NCBI RefSeq assembly: GCF_042849255.1
Contig: NZ_AP026866.1
Span: 2,852,001-2,916,000 of the forward strand
Length of the DNA stretch: 64,000 nt
Origin: Oceaniferula spumae
GTDB taxonomy: Bacteria > Verrucomicrobiota > Verrucomicrobiia > Verrucomicrobiales > Akkermansiaceae
Reading direction: 5' to 3'
Under the pieces are notes generated by a model. That model was given only the letters and a program-made list of their open reading frames with translations. It made no database searches and was not told where the DNA came from. The position numbers were made by a program, and so were the translations under genes. This document shows positions 50,408 to 59,258 of this stretch, one piece after another (position 1 is the stretch's first letter; each line of letters begins with the position of its first letter).

Positions 50408-51670
50408 TTATGGGAACAGGCCGCGGGTGGCTTTGACTTTGGCGACTTCGTGAATACCTAGTGCGAGTGCGGCTACGCGCTGAGACATATTGTTAGTCTG
50501 TGCGAAGTGGTAGACATTTTCAAATGCCTTCTCAAGCATGGTCTCCAGTTTTGTTAGAACCTCTTGTTCTGTCCACTGATAGTGCTGCAAGTTCTGTACC
50601 CATTCGAAATAGGAAACGGTCACACCGCCGGCATTGCAGAGTACGTCGGGAATCAGGAAAATGTCACCACGCTCTTCGATGATGGCGTCAGCTCCCGGAG
50701 TAGTTGGTCCGTTCGCGCCCTCGGCGAGCACACGGCACTGGAGTTTTGCTGCATTGCCTTTATTGATCACACGTTCCAGTGCGGCGGGAACCAGTGCATC
50801 ACATGGTTGAATCAGCATTTCTTCTGGATCGATTTCTTCCGCACCGGAAAAGCCTTTGACGCCTTTGGTCTCGGCAACATGTTTGACGAGTTCCTCGACA
50901 TCAATACCTTTGGGGTTCCAGATGGCGCCGGTGACATCCGAGATACCGGTGATTTTAACCCCATAGCGAGAAAGCGTGAACGCTGCGTGGGAACCTACGT
51001 TACCAAATCCCTGAATGATGGCGGTGGCCTTGGTGTCGTCGATGCCCAGTTTGTTAAATGCGCGGGTGATGGTGAAGGCGACTCCGTGACCGGTAGCTTG
51101 GTTCCTTCCTTCTGATCCTAACAGCTCAACTGGTTTGCCAGTGACGATACTCGGCACAAGGTGGCCGGCGTGAGTGGAATAGACATCAGTGATCCATGCC
51201 ATGGTCTGTGCGTTGGTCCCCATGTCAGGAGCCATGACATCGGTTTCGGGACCAATGAACGGCAGCATCTCAGTAGTAAACCGACGGGTGAGATTCTCTG
51301 TTTCCTTGAGGCTCATGGTGCGTGGATCACAGGTGATACCGCCCTTGCCGCCACCGTAGGGGAGCCCCATCAGCGCGCATTTCCAGTTCATCCACATCGC
51401 TAAAGCTGCGACTTCTCCGAGGGTGACATTCGGGTGAAAACGCAGCCCGCCTTTGACGGGGCCACGAGAAAGGTGATGCTGTACGCGGTAGCCGAAGAAA
51501 ACTTCGGTTTCTCCACTATCGCGTTGAATCGGCACCGTGACGGTGATGAGTCGTTTCGGCCATTTACAGCGTTCACGCACGGATTCGTCGAGGTCGAGGT
51601 AGTCAGCGGCCCTATCAAACTGGGTGGATGCCATTTTAAAGACATCATTGGCCATAAGATCATTTTTCAT
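50408..51670 (-). CDS. Glutamate dehydrogenase
   Basis: A 420-residue hexameric-type Glu/Leu/Phe/Val dehydrogenase. It carries GPVKGGLRFHP with the substrate lysine, KCALMGLPYGGGKGGI with the catalytic lysine, DVMAPDMGTN, the Rossmann motif GFGNVGSHAA and ADVLCNAGGVTVSYFEWVQN-type sequence near 365-385. The length matches NAD-linked GudB/RocG enzymes. Eight bases upstream of the reductase gene. Confidence 0.94.
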   Translation of the reverse strand: MKNDLMANDVFKMASTQFDRAADYLDLDESVRERCKWPKRLITVTVPIQRDSGETEVFFGYRVQHHLSRGPVKGGLRFHPNVTLGEVAALAMWMNWKCALMGLPYGGGKGGITCDPRTMSLKETENLTRRFTTEMLPFIGPETDVMAPDMGTNAQTMAWITDVYSTHAGHLVPSIVTGKPVELLGSEGRNQATGHGVAFTITRAFNKLGIDDTKATAIIQGFGNVGSHAAFTLSRYGVKITGISDVTGAIWNPKGIDVEELVKHVAETKGVKGFSGAEEIDPEEMLIQPCDALVPAALERVINKGNAAKLQCRVLAEGANGPTTPGADAIIEERGDIFLIPDVLCNAGGVTVSYFEWVQNLQHYQWTEQEVLTKLETMLEKAFENVYHFAQTNNMSQRVAALALGIHEVAKVKATRGLFP

Positions 51671-51782
51671 ACCTCAAGGTGTAAGGTTCTTTTGTACGTT
51701 TGACAAGGTGGCTCTTGATTTTAGGGCGCTGTTTTCAGCATGAGGAGTTGCAAGATGGTGGGGACGGGTTAGGGATGGGCGT

Positions 51783-52295
51783 ATGGCAGAGATTCTTCCG
51801 ATCATCGGATCCAGCTTGGCGTGGATCATCACTGTATGTTTGCTGATCTCGGGTTTCATCGGAACCTTGGTTCCGTTTTTGCCTGGGCACCTGATCATCT
51901 TCTTTGCCGCCATCGCCCACTGGTTGATGTTGCGAGAGGATTCCGGCGTTGAGTGGTGGACGCTAGTGGTTCTCGCGGTGCTCCTGATTATTTCCCAGGT
52001 GTTGGAGTTTATGAGTGGTGCGATGGGCACGCGCTGGTTCGGTGGTAGCCGGTGGGGTGCTGCTGGAGCCTTGTTGGGTGGTATTGTCGGCATGTTTTTC
52101 ATGCCATTCGGCCTCATCCTTGGTCCGCTAGCGGGGGCGATGCTGTTTGAATTTTCCTTTGCCAAAAAAGAAGTCCGGCCGGCGACTGTATCGGGTGTCG
52201 GATCTGTGCTCGGAACGGTCGCCGGGCTGATTGTCAAAGTCATCGTGGGCTTGATGATGATCGTCTGGTTTGTGGTGGATGTCTTTTGGATCTAA
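51783..52295 (+). CDS. DUF456 membrane protein
   Basis: A 170-residue protein with about five hydrophobic segments and the DUF456 pattern: GTLVPFLPGHLIIFFAA, then GTRWFGGSRWGAAGALLGGIVG and PFGLILGPLAGA. Function of the family is unknown. It is transcribed away from the dehydrogenase gene, from a shared 112-bp region. Confidence 0.87.
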   Translation: MAEILPIIGSSLAWIITVCLLISGFIGTLVPFLPGHLIIFFAAIAHWLMLREDSGVEWWTLVVLAVLLIISQVLEFMSGAMGTRWFGGSRWGAAGALLGGIVGMFFMPFGLILGPLAGAMLFEFSFAKKEVRPATVSGVGSVLGTVAGLIVKVIVGLMMIVWFVVDVFWI

Positions 52296-52333
52296 CAAAC
52301 ATCCGACCTGAATGAGACACGAGGGCACAAAAA

Positions 52334-52360
52334 AACCGGAGAAGTTGCCTTCTCCGGTTT
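52334..52360. terminator. Intrinsic terminator between convergent genes
   Basis: Perfect 11-bp stem AACCGGAGAAG with CTTCTCCGGTT. The T-run is longer on the minus strand, so it mainly ends the pseudopilin gene. Confidence 0.85.
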
Positions 52361-52383
52361 GAGTTGATTGGTTAGCTTTAAGC

Positions 52384-53055
52384 TTACTTGGCGTTTACAA
52401 CCTCTGGAGTTTGGTCACCCCAGACTGAGTCGTCACCGGTGTCAAACAGAGTCTGACCGGAAGGAAGCTTACCTTTTCTCTCATTACTGAGACGAAGAGT
52501 TTGCACGGATCCGTCAATACGGAGCACAACGCATTTTCCGCCGTATGGGTCTTCCTTGAATGTGCTTGTGTCATCCATGGGAGCCATGAGAAGAGGAATA
52601 CCGGAGTTACCACTTGAAGACTGATCTTTCACGTAGCTGAAGCCACACTCACCAGCCTCAAGAGTTTTGCTCTTGGTGTTGTATACGTTGTCTGGCTTTT
52701 TCTTCGCGTCAGAGGCAGAACCGGCTTTCGCGTAGAAGATCTCTTCTGACTGCACATAGCCACCTGCGAGGAACTGGCCAAGGTAGTCATTGGAGTTAGA
52801 TCCAGTGTAACCGTTGAGGTCGGCATCAGATGCTGCGGTGTCATCACTTGGGAATCCACCAAGGTCATCGTCAATCTCAACCATCAGCAGGAAGATCTGC
52901 TTCGCGTTGTTGGTAGCCGTTGTCATGTCGGCTTTCTTCTTCTGCTTCATGATGACCGGAGTCGCCATGGCTGCGAGTGCCGCAATAATGGCAATCACAA
53001 CGAGAAGCTCCACCAGAGTGAAGCCCTTGCTCATATGTTTTTTTGTTAGTTTCAT
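52384..53055 (-). CDS. Type II secretion/type IV pilin-like pseudopilin
   Basis: A 223-residue protein with a prepilin signal: KG then FTLVELLVVIAIIAALAAMA, cleaved between Gly and Phe with Glu5 of the mature form. The rest is a soluble domain with many Asp/Ser/Lys and a single-copy C-terminal beta region. Such genes are numerous in Planctomycetota and Verrucomicrobiota. ATG 53,034 (MSKG) is an equally possible start. Confidence 0.88.
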   Translation of the reverse strand: MKLTKKHMSKGFTLVELLVVIAIIAALAAMATPVIMKQKKKADMTTATNNAKQIFLLMVEIDDDLGGFPSDDTAASDADLNGYTGSNSNDYLGQFLAGGYVQSEEIFYAKAGSASDAKKKPDNVYNTKSKTLEAGECGFSYVKDQSSSGNSGIPLLMAPMDDTSTFKEDPYGGKCVVLRIDGSVQTLRLSNERKGKLPSGQTLFDTGDDSVWGDQTPEVVNAK

Positions 53056-53195
53056 TTACTTATTTTTGGTTATGTTTTTGTTTTTTATATCGAGCCACCG
53101 ATACGCAGCGAACCGCATAGCGACAACTGATACTGCAAGTTACTACTTAGACAGCGCACCGCAAGAGAAAAAGGGATGAGACCCGTGAAATACTC

Positions 53196-53978
53196 TTACG
53201 GTTGTTTAAAGCTGTTCGCCAGACTTTCAAGGTCTGTTAAGGATGCCTGGTCGGCATCAAGGATGGCTTGCTTCTGCAATTCTGTGATTTCCTTAACTCC
53301 CTTACGGGCAAGGCTCAGCATGGAGGCCATTTGTTCATCGGTGAAGACGCTTTCTTCGCCGCTACCTTGGAGTTCTACGAATTCCAGGTCCTCGGTCATC
53401 ACGACGTTGAAGTCCACACTGGCGTTCTTATCTTCCGGATAATCGAGGTCGAGCACGGCGGTATCCTGGTAGATTCCGGTGCTGATTCCGGTGATGAGTT
53501 TTTTCATCGGAAAGGCTTTGAGTTTGCCTTCGGCCATCAGTTTGTTGAGTGCGATGGCGATCGCGACACAACCACCAGTGACGGAGGCAGTGCGGGTGCC
53601 GCCGTCGGCTTGAAGCACATCACAGTCGAGCCAAATGGTGCGGGGTCCGAGTTTTTTCAGATCGACCACAGCACGCAGGGAGCGGCCGATGAGGCGTTGG
53701 ATTTCCGACGAACGACCATCGATGCGGCCTGCGGAGATGTCGCGCTGTTTACGATCGAGCGTCGAGTATGGCAGCATATTGTATTCTGCCGTGAGCCAGC
53801 CGCCGCCTACTTTTTGATACTTCATCCAGCGAGGAACGTCCTCTTGCACGGTGCAGGCGCAGATGACGCGGGTGTTTCCAAAGGAAACTAAAACCGAGCC
53901 GGTGGCATGGGGAGCGATGCCGGCTTGGAAGGAAATGGGGCGGAGTTGGTCGAATTCACGGCCGTCGGGTCTGATCAT
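53196..53978 (-). CDS. rph: Ribonuclease PH
   Basis: From ATG 53,978 the product is 260 residues. It trims tRNA 3' ends phosphorolytically. Typical motifs are IRPDGREFDQLRP, GSVLVSFGNTRVIC, GGGWLTAEYNMLPYST, QRLIGRSLRAVVDL, GPRTIWLDCDVLQADGGTR and LDLDYPEDKNASVDFNVVM-type sequence. The C-terminal extension is about 20 residues beyond the usual length. Divergent from lpxK. Confidence 0.95.
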   Translation of the reverse strand: MIRPDGREFDQLRPISFQAGIAPHATGSVLVSFGNTRVICACTVQEDVPRWMKYQKVGGGWLTAEYNMLPYSTLDRKQRDISAGRIDGRSSEIQRLIGRSLRAVVDLKKLGPRTIWLDCDVLQADGGTRTASVTGGCVAIAIALNKLMAEGKLKAFPMKKLITGISTGIYQDTAVLDLDYPEDKNASVDFNVVMTEDLEFVELQGSGEESVFTDEQMASMLSLARKGVKEITELQKQAILDADQASLTDLESLANSFKQP

Positions 53979-54032
53979 AGATGAAGTTTCAAGTTTCAAG
54001 ATAGATGTTTCAAGTATATAAGGTGCGCGCGT

Positions 54033-55241
54033 ATGAGGGAATCGCTGGACGAACTGGAACAATGGGGCACCGAGGTGATCTTCGGAAGGGCCCGAGGCTT
54101 CAGGGCGACGATGATGCGGATCCTTCTTTGGTGCTTATCGGGCATCTACAGGGCGGGGGTGGCATTCCGGTTAGGGCGATACCGGCGTGGCGGCATCGAG
54201 CAACAGTATCTGGGCACCCAAGTCATCAGCATAGGAAATCTAACCGTCGGAGGGACGGGGAAAACACCGGTCGTGGAGCTGTTTGCCCGCACACTCAGAG
54301 AGCGTAATCGTAAGCCGGCGATTCTCAGTAGGGGATATAAAAGTAAAAAACTCCCCAAAGCCCAAGAGTGGATAGCCAAGGACACGGGAGAGCTCATTCC
54401 CGCAGATGAAATGCCGAAGGTCGTCAGCCAGGGTGGCGAGCCACTGCTCAAGGTCTCCAATGCCGGCGACGAGCCATTCATGCTGGCGAAAAACTTGCCC
54501 GGTGTCTCCGTGGTGGTGGATAAAAACCGGGTCAAGGGCGGCTGCTTCGCCGTGCGTGAACTCGAGGCCGATATTCTGATTCTCGATGATGGGCTGCAAT
54601 ATCTCCACCTCGCCCATTCCATCGACGTGGTGTTGGTCGATCAGAGCTCGCCTTTCGGAACTGGCCAAATGCTGCCACGTGGCACCTTGCGTGAGCCGGC
54701 GCGAAACCTTTGCCGCGCCGATTACATCTTCATCACCAAATGCGACAACAGCTCGAATGAAGAACTGATCCGGAAAATGCGTCGCTTTAACCGCCATGCC
54801 GAGATCATCGAATGCACCCACGGTCCTCAGCATCTGGAGAATGTCTTCACCGGCGAGCAGGTTCCGCTGAATTTCCTAGATGATAAATATGTAGCCGCCA
54901 TCTCCGGCATCGCTGTGCCCGAGAGCTTTGAGAAAATTCTTCGCAGGTTAGGTGCCAACGTCGAGTTCCACCGCGTATTTTCAGATCACCACTCGTTCAA
55001 CCAAAAGGAAATCGACCGCTTCATGAACCGCTGCATGCAGCGTGACATCGAGATGATCGTGACCACGGAAAAAGACGCCGTTCGCTTTATGAAACCAACC
55101 GAACTCGATGTGCCGGTTTATTTCCTCCGCATCGAAGTGGATATTCTCAAAGGGCACGAAGTCTGGGAAACTCTGGTCGACCGAATCTGCGGGGAGAAAT
55201 CCAGTATCGATCCCTTGTTACTACGTGAAATGGCGGGTTAG
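54033..55241 (+). CDS. lpxK: Tetraacyldisaccharide 4'-kinase
   Basis: A 402-residue inner-membrane enzyme of lipid A synthesis that phosphorylates the 4' position of the disaccharide precursor. An N-terminal hydrophobic helix (about 28-47), the Walker A GGTGKT (73-78), ILSRGYKSK, GDEPFMLA and DDGLQYLHL are the family motifs. Its presence shows the organism makes lipid A. It ends 4 bp inside the convergent gluQ gene. Confidence 0.95.
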   Translation: MRESLDELEQWGTEVIFGRARGFRATMMRILLWCLSGIYRAGVAFRLGRYRRGGIEQQYLGTQVISIGNLTVGGTGKTPVVELFARTLRERNRKPAILSRGYKSKKLPKAQEWIAKDTGELIPADEMPKVVSQGGEPLLKVSNAGDEPFMLAKNLPGVSVVVDKNRVKGGCFAVRELEADILILDDGLQYLHLAHSIDVVLVDQSSPFGTGQMLPRGTLREPARNLCRADYIFITKCDNSSNEELIRKMRRFNRHAEIIECTHGPQHLENVFTGEQVPLNFLDDKYVAAISGIAVPESFEKILRRLGANVEFHRVFSDHHSFNQKEIDRFMNRCMQRDIEMIVTTEKDAVRFMKPTELDVPVYFLRIEVDILKGHEVWETLVDRICGEKSSIDPLLLREMAG

Positions 55242-56068
55242 TCAGAGATCATTTCCATGACCTCCTCGGGTGAATGACCCAGCTCACGCAGGGTCCGTAT
55301 ACTCATCGGGTCATCGCGTTTCGCCAAGCGCACTCCGTTCGCATCGAGGATCAAGCGGTGGTGGTGATACACGGGCTCGGGGTATCCTAACAGCTCCTGC
55401 AGCAGTCGGTGCACGTGGGTGGAAGCGAGTAGATCTTCGCCGCGTGTGACATCGGTGATTTGCTGCATCGCATCATCCACTACTACCGCGATGTGATAAG
55501 AGGTGGCGATGTCTCGGCGAGCCAAGATGACATCACCTAACAGAGTGGGGTCGACTTCGACTACGCCCCTGATCCGATCGCAAAAAGTCAGCTGCCCGGT
55601 TTGTTTCCCAGCCTCACTTGCATTGAGTCGCCAGCAATGTGGCTCACCGGCGGAGATGCGTTCCTCGGCTTGGCCGTTCGTTAGCGAGCAGCATGTGCCT
55701 GGATAAAGCGGACCCTCTGGGCCTTGTGGTGCGCCGGCCATCGCAGCGATCTCGTCTTGGATCTCTCGGCGAGTGCAGAAGCATGGGTAGACAAGTTGTC
55801 GGGACTTGAGCTCCTCCATCGCTCGGTTGTAGGCGGTAAATCGATCGGTCTGTCGTAGCGGTGTGCCATCCCAGTCGAGGCCGAGCCATGTGAGGTCCTT
55901 CTCGATTTCAAGGTAGTATTCCGGCCGGACTCGTGTGGTATCGATATCCTCGAAGCGCAGTAAAAAATCAACCTCCTCCTCTTTTGCGAGATCATACGCA
56001 AACTTGGCGGCATAAGCATGACCAAGGTGCAGTAGTCCGGTGGGTGAGGGGGCAAAGCGGGTCGACAT
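55238..56068 (-). CDS. gluQ: Glutamyl-Q tRNA(Asp) synthetase
   Basis: From ATG 56,068 the product is 276 residues. It attaches glutamate to the queuosine base of tRNA(Asp). It has only the catalytic half of a GluRS: FAPSPTGLLHLGHA (HIGH at 14-17), the Zn site YPCFCTRRE with Y...C (YPGTC), and a KMSKS-like VRLAKRDD. The frame is open nine codons further upstream (ATG 56,095). Confidence 0.92.
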   Translation of the reverse strand: MSTRFAPSPTGLLHLGHAYAAKFAYDLAKEEEVDFLLRFEDIDTTRVRPEYYLEIEKDLTWLGLDWDGTPLRQTDRFTAYNRAMEELKSRQLVYPCFCTRREIQDEIAAMAGAPQGPEGPLYPGTCCSLTNGQAEERISAGEPHCWRLNASEAGKQTGQLTFCDRIRGVVEVDPTLLGDVILARRDIATSYHIAVVVDDAMQQITDVTRGEDLLASTHVHRLLQELLGYPEPVYHHHRLILDANGVRLAKRDDPMSIRTLRELGHSPEEVMEMISD

Positions 56069-56157
56069 GCCCTCTTTTAACGCCCTCATTTCCATGCGAA
56101 AATCCCCAAAAGAGAATTATTATGACAGCAAAGTTAAATTATTAACGCAAAATACTT

Positions 56158-56181
56158 GCAATAGCATACCGAATGCGTTAC
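56158..56181 (+). promoter_or_regulatory. Candidate Zur operator upstream of zinc operon
   Basis: An imperfect dyad, GCAATAGCAT with ATGCGTTAC, sits 14 bases before the start of the binding-protein gene, in an AT-rich region. Position and size fit a Zur box; the sequence match is only suggestive. Confidence 0.4.
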
Positions 56182-56194
56182 TTTCTCCTGCGAC

Positions 56195-57088
56195 ATGAGA
56201 ATTTTGAAGAACATCGCCGTCGTAGCTCTCTCCGTGCTCGCATTCAATGGAGTGGCCACTGCGGATATCAAAGTCGCCAGTTTACACCCACTGATTTCCG
56301 ATGTGGCTCGGCAGGTGGGAGGCAAACATGCCACCGTGGTGCAGCTGATCGATCCGCACACAGACCCACACCATTTCCGCCCAAGCCCGAAAGATTTGGC
56401 AAAAGCACAAGGCGCGGTGGTTTATCTAGCCAGTGGCAAAAATCTGGAAACTTACCTTGGAAAATTACAGAGCACGCTCGGAAATAACGTCAAGGTGTTT
56501 GAAGTGGGTCGTAAAATCCCATCGCAAACCATCAGCGGACGCAGCAGCCAGTATGTCTGTTGCCCGGACCATGCCAAAGGCTCGTTGGATCCTCATTGGT
56601 GGCATCGCGTCAGCAACATGCAGAAGGCGGCACGTGAGCTGGCTTCTGAGTTCGGAAGACTGGACCCCGCGAACGCAGCCGCCTACAAAGCCAATGCCGC
56701 CGCCTACTCCCGCCGACTGGAAGGATTGGATGCCTGGATCAAGCGTGAGGTTAGCAGAATCCCTCGCTCCAGCCGCATTCTAACAACTGCTCATGCGGCG
56801 TTCGGATATTACTGCAAAGAGTATGGATTCAAGGCGCTGCCAGTGAAAGGACTCACAGCGAGCCATAAGACCAGTGCAGCCTATCAGGCGCAAGCGATCC
56901 AAGAAATTCGCAAGAATGGCGTTAAGGCCATCTTCCCTGAACTACGGGCAAACCCCAAGTCTCTGTCTGTAATTTCCAGGGAAACCGGAGTCAAACTTGG
57001 TGGAACCTTGGTTGCCGACGGAGCATCCAACTACGAGAAAATGATGCGCGACAATACCACGAAGATTGTCAAAGCACTCGCGAAGTAG
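56195..57088 (+). CDS. znuA: Zinc ABC transporter, periplasmic binding protein
   Basis: A 297-residue cluster A-I binding protein with a signal peptide ending ATA. Metal-ligand histidines appear in DPHTDPHHFRPS (53-64), in DPHWWHRV and in LTTAHAAFGYYCKEYG. It lacks the long His-rich loop of E. coli ZnuA; two cysteines (YVCCPDHAKG) stand in that region. Zinc or manganese could be the substrate; the His-rich outer-membrane neighbours favour zinc. First gene of the operon. Confidence 0.88.
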   Translation: MRILKNIAVVALSVLAFNGVATADIKVASLHPLISDVARQVGGKHATVVQLIDPHTDPHHFRPSPKDLAKAQGAVVYLASGKNLETYLGKLQSTLGNNVKVFEVGRKIPSQTISGRSSQYVCCPDHAKGSLDPHWWHRVSNMQKAARELASEFGRLDPANAAAYKANAAAYSRRLEGLDAWIKREVSRIPRSSRILTTAHAAFGYYCKEYGFKALPVKGLTASHKTSAAYQAQAIQEIRKNGVKAIFPELRANPKSLSVISRETGVKLGGTLVADGASNYEKMMRDNTTKIVKALAK

Positions 57089-57134
57089 GCATTTCCTGAC
57101 TTCACATTTCTTTTCCATTTAAAAAGTAGCGACG

Positions 57135-57626
57135 ATGCGTGGGTCACCCATTTTTCAGACGGTCGTGTTGTTGTTAGCCATGTTGGTTGCAGGTCTGTTA
57201 GGCAAGAGCTACTTGGATCACAGTCATCAGCTGGACAAGACAAAGGCAGCACCGAAGGCGAAAAACCATGATGCCACTAACGTCGTGGAAGGCGAGGTGG
57301 AGATGGTATTTTCCTCCGCTCCACTATCTTACACGCTGCGAAAGTCACCGATCGATTCAGACGGTGCGCCCGAAGTTTTATTGAAGGGTGACAGGCCGGA
57401 AGAGAATCCGATTTACGGAGAAATCCGGCTCGATGCTCACAGCGCAGTCACTTACTGGCTCGACGTGATCTGGGCTGAGGAGCCGGCAGAGGGGAGCAGG
57501 CACTTCGTGCAGTTCAAGCTCTCACCCAACTACGGGAACGAGATTCAGGTCGCCTTCTCAACGGCAGGAAAGAAGATCGAGCAAGCCTTTGACAAAGGAA
57601 ATCTAGGGGGAGAAGGCGATGAGTAA
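57135..57626 (+). CDS. Hypothetical membrane-anchored protein of zinc operon
   Basis: A 163-residue protein with one N-terminal hydrophobic segment (8-24) followed by a His/Lys-rich linker and a beta-rich periplasmic domain. No family recognised. It overlaps the ATPase gene by 8 bp and so should be an accessory of the transporter. Confidence 0.75.
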   Translation: MRGSPIFQTVVLLLAMLVAGLLGKSYLDHSHQLDKTKAAPKAKNHDATNVVEGEVEMVFSSAPLSYTLRKSPIDSDGAPEVLLKGDRPEENPIYGEIRLDAHSAVTYWLDVIWAEEPAEGSRHFVQFKLSPNYGNEIQVAFSTAGKKIEQAFDKGNLGGEGDE

Positions 57627-58389
57627 ATGCAGTCACACTCATGACCACGGCCAGACGCACCAGCTGAGCGTGCAAAACGTCAGCGTGTCTTACCGCGATC
57701 TCAATGTGCTCGATGACATTTCATGGACCAGCGAGTGTGGCAAATGTCTGGCGCTTGTCGGTCCCAACGGTGCGGGGAAAAGCACCCTGCTGAAGGCCAT
57801 CGCCGGTCTGGTGAAGCGCAGCTGCGGCTCGATCACCTGGTCGGGGGAAGATAATCTGAAGTGCCGCGGCGGTGAGTTTGCCTACCTGCCGCAGTTCGAG
57901 GAGGTCAGCTGGGATTTTCCAATCACTGTGAGAGGTGTCGTGGAAATGGGTCGCTACCCACAGCTCGGGCCATGGAAGAAATTTGGTGAAAAAGATGCCG
58001 CTGCGGTCGATGCCGCACTGAAGATGATGGAGCTGGATGGCGAGCTGGCCAATCGGCAAATCAGCGAGCTCTCGGGCGGACAGAAACAGCGTGTGTTTAT
58101 CGCCCGTGCCGTGGCTCAGGAGGCGCACGTCCTTTTGTTAGACGAGCCTTTCACCGGTCTCGACCGCGATCATGTGGCGAACCTCGCCAGGCTGCTGCGC
58201 ATGCTGGCAGGGGAGAACCGACTGGTAATAGCCTCCCATCACGATCTGGGAACGGTGAACGACATCTTTGACGAGGTGCTGCTGCTGAATCGCCAGACCA
58301 TCGCCAACGGCCCGTGTGCTGAAACTCTAACAGAAGATAACCTGAAGCGAACCTTCTCAGGTTTGAAAAACCCCGCGAAAGGGCAATGA
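57619..58389 (+). CDS. znuC: Zinc ABC transporter ATPase
   Basis: A 256-residue ABC ATPase: Walker A GPNGAGKST (48-56), Q-loop LPQFEEV, signature LSGGQKQR, Walker B VLLLDEPF and the H-loop SHHDLG. The N-terminus (SKCSHTHDHGQTHQ) is Cys/His-rich, which could sense or carry metal. A strong Shine-Dalgarno (GGGGGAGAAGG) precedes the start. Confidence 0.92.
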   Translation: MSKCSHTHDHGQTHQLSVQNVSVSYRDLNVLDDISWTSECGKCLALVGPNGAGKSTLLKAIAGLVKRSCGSITWSGEDNLKCRGGEFAYLPQFEEVSWDFPITVRGVVEMGRYPQLGPWKKFGEKDAAAVDAALKMMELDGELANRQISELSGGQKQRVFIARAVAQEAHVLLLDEPFTGLDRDHVANLARLLRMLAGENRLVIASHHDLGTVNDIFDEVLLLNRQTIANGPCAETLTEDNLKRTFSGLKNPAKGQ

Positions 58390-59258
58390 ACGAATTACTC
58401 GAAATATTAGACATGCCATTCTTCCGGCGTGCATTGCTAGCGGCGGCGCTGATTGGATTTACCAATGGCTTTGTCAGCGGCTTCATCCTACTCCGCAGAA
58501 GCTCCCTAGTGCTCAGTGCGCTGAGTCATACCATGCTTCCGGGCATTGTGGCCGTGGTGCTGATCACCGGCACCTTGAATCAGGCGGGAGCATTCACCGG
58601 GGCCTTGCTGGCGGCGCTCGCCGTTGGCCTAGGCTCGATCATGGTGACCCGGAAAACACGGCTGCCACAGAGCACGGCACTGGCTATTTTCTACACCTGC
58701 GCCTTTGCCTTGGGGGTGGTGATGTTAGAGTATGCGGAGACGGCTCAGAATCTTGAGGAGTGGTTGTTCGGTAGTATTCTATCGGTGGGTGATATGGACT
58801 TGGTGGTGTTCTTTGGCATCGCGCTTTTCACCCTGATCAGCTCGACACTCTTTATGCGTCCAATTTTGCTGACCTTGTTCGAGCCGAACGTGGCTGCAGT
58901 TCAGGGGGTGCGAGTGCGCTCGGTGAATTACCTACTCTACGCGATGATGATCATCGCACTGATGGCCAGCTTCCAAGCGGTGGGATCGGTGCTTTCCATC
59001 GGCCTGATGGTGGTGCCTGGCGCGATCATGTCTCTGTTTACTAACAACACCCGCTGGCTGTTCTGGGGCGGTGGCGCGATCGGATGCATTGGTTCTGTCG
59101 CGGCCGTGGTGCTGTCCGTGATTCTCAATATCCCCACCGGGCCGGCCATCGTTCTGGTGCTCGGGCTGCTCTTTGTCATCGCCTATTTCATCAATCCTAA
59201 CAGCGGCCTGTTCCGTCGCGCTCAAGACCAATCTCTACACCCAACACATCAGTTATGA
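58386..59258 (+). CDS. znuB: Zinc ABC transporter permease (ABC-3 family)
   Basis: A 290-residue integral membrane protein with about eight segments. FFRRALLAAALIGFTNGFVSG, SALSHTMLPG and SFQAVGSVLSIGLMVVPGA are typical of the ABC-3 (ZnuB/TroC) family. It overlaps the ATPase gene and the next gene by 4 bp each (ATGA). Confidence 0.92.
   Translation: MNELLEILDMPFFRRALLAAALIGFTNGFVSGFILLRRSSLVLSALSHTMLPGIVAVVLITGTLNQAGAFTGALLAALAVGLGSIMVTRKTRLPQSTALAIFYTCAFALGVVMLEYAETAQNLEEWLFGSILSVGDMDLVVFFGIALFTLISSTLFMRPILLTLFEPNVAAVQGVRVRSVNYLLYAMMIIALMASFQAVGSVLSIGLMVVPGAIMSLFTNNTRWLFWGGGAIGCIGSVAAVVLSVILNIPTGPAIVLVLGLLFVIAYFINPNSGLFRRAQDQSLHPTHQL

Noticed and set aside
54240..54833. Long antisense frames over lpxK, ligA and the zinc genes
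   Set aside because: They are shadows of well-supported genes on the other strand, typical of GC-rich DNA.
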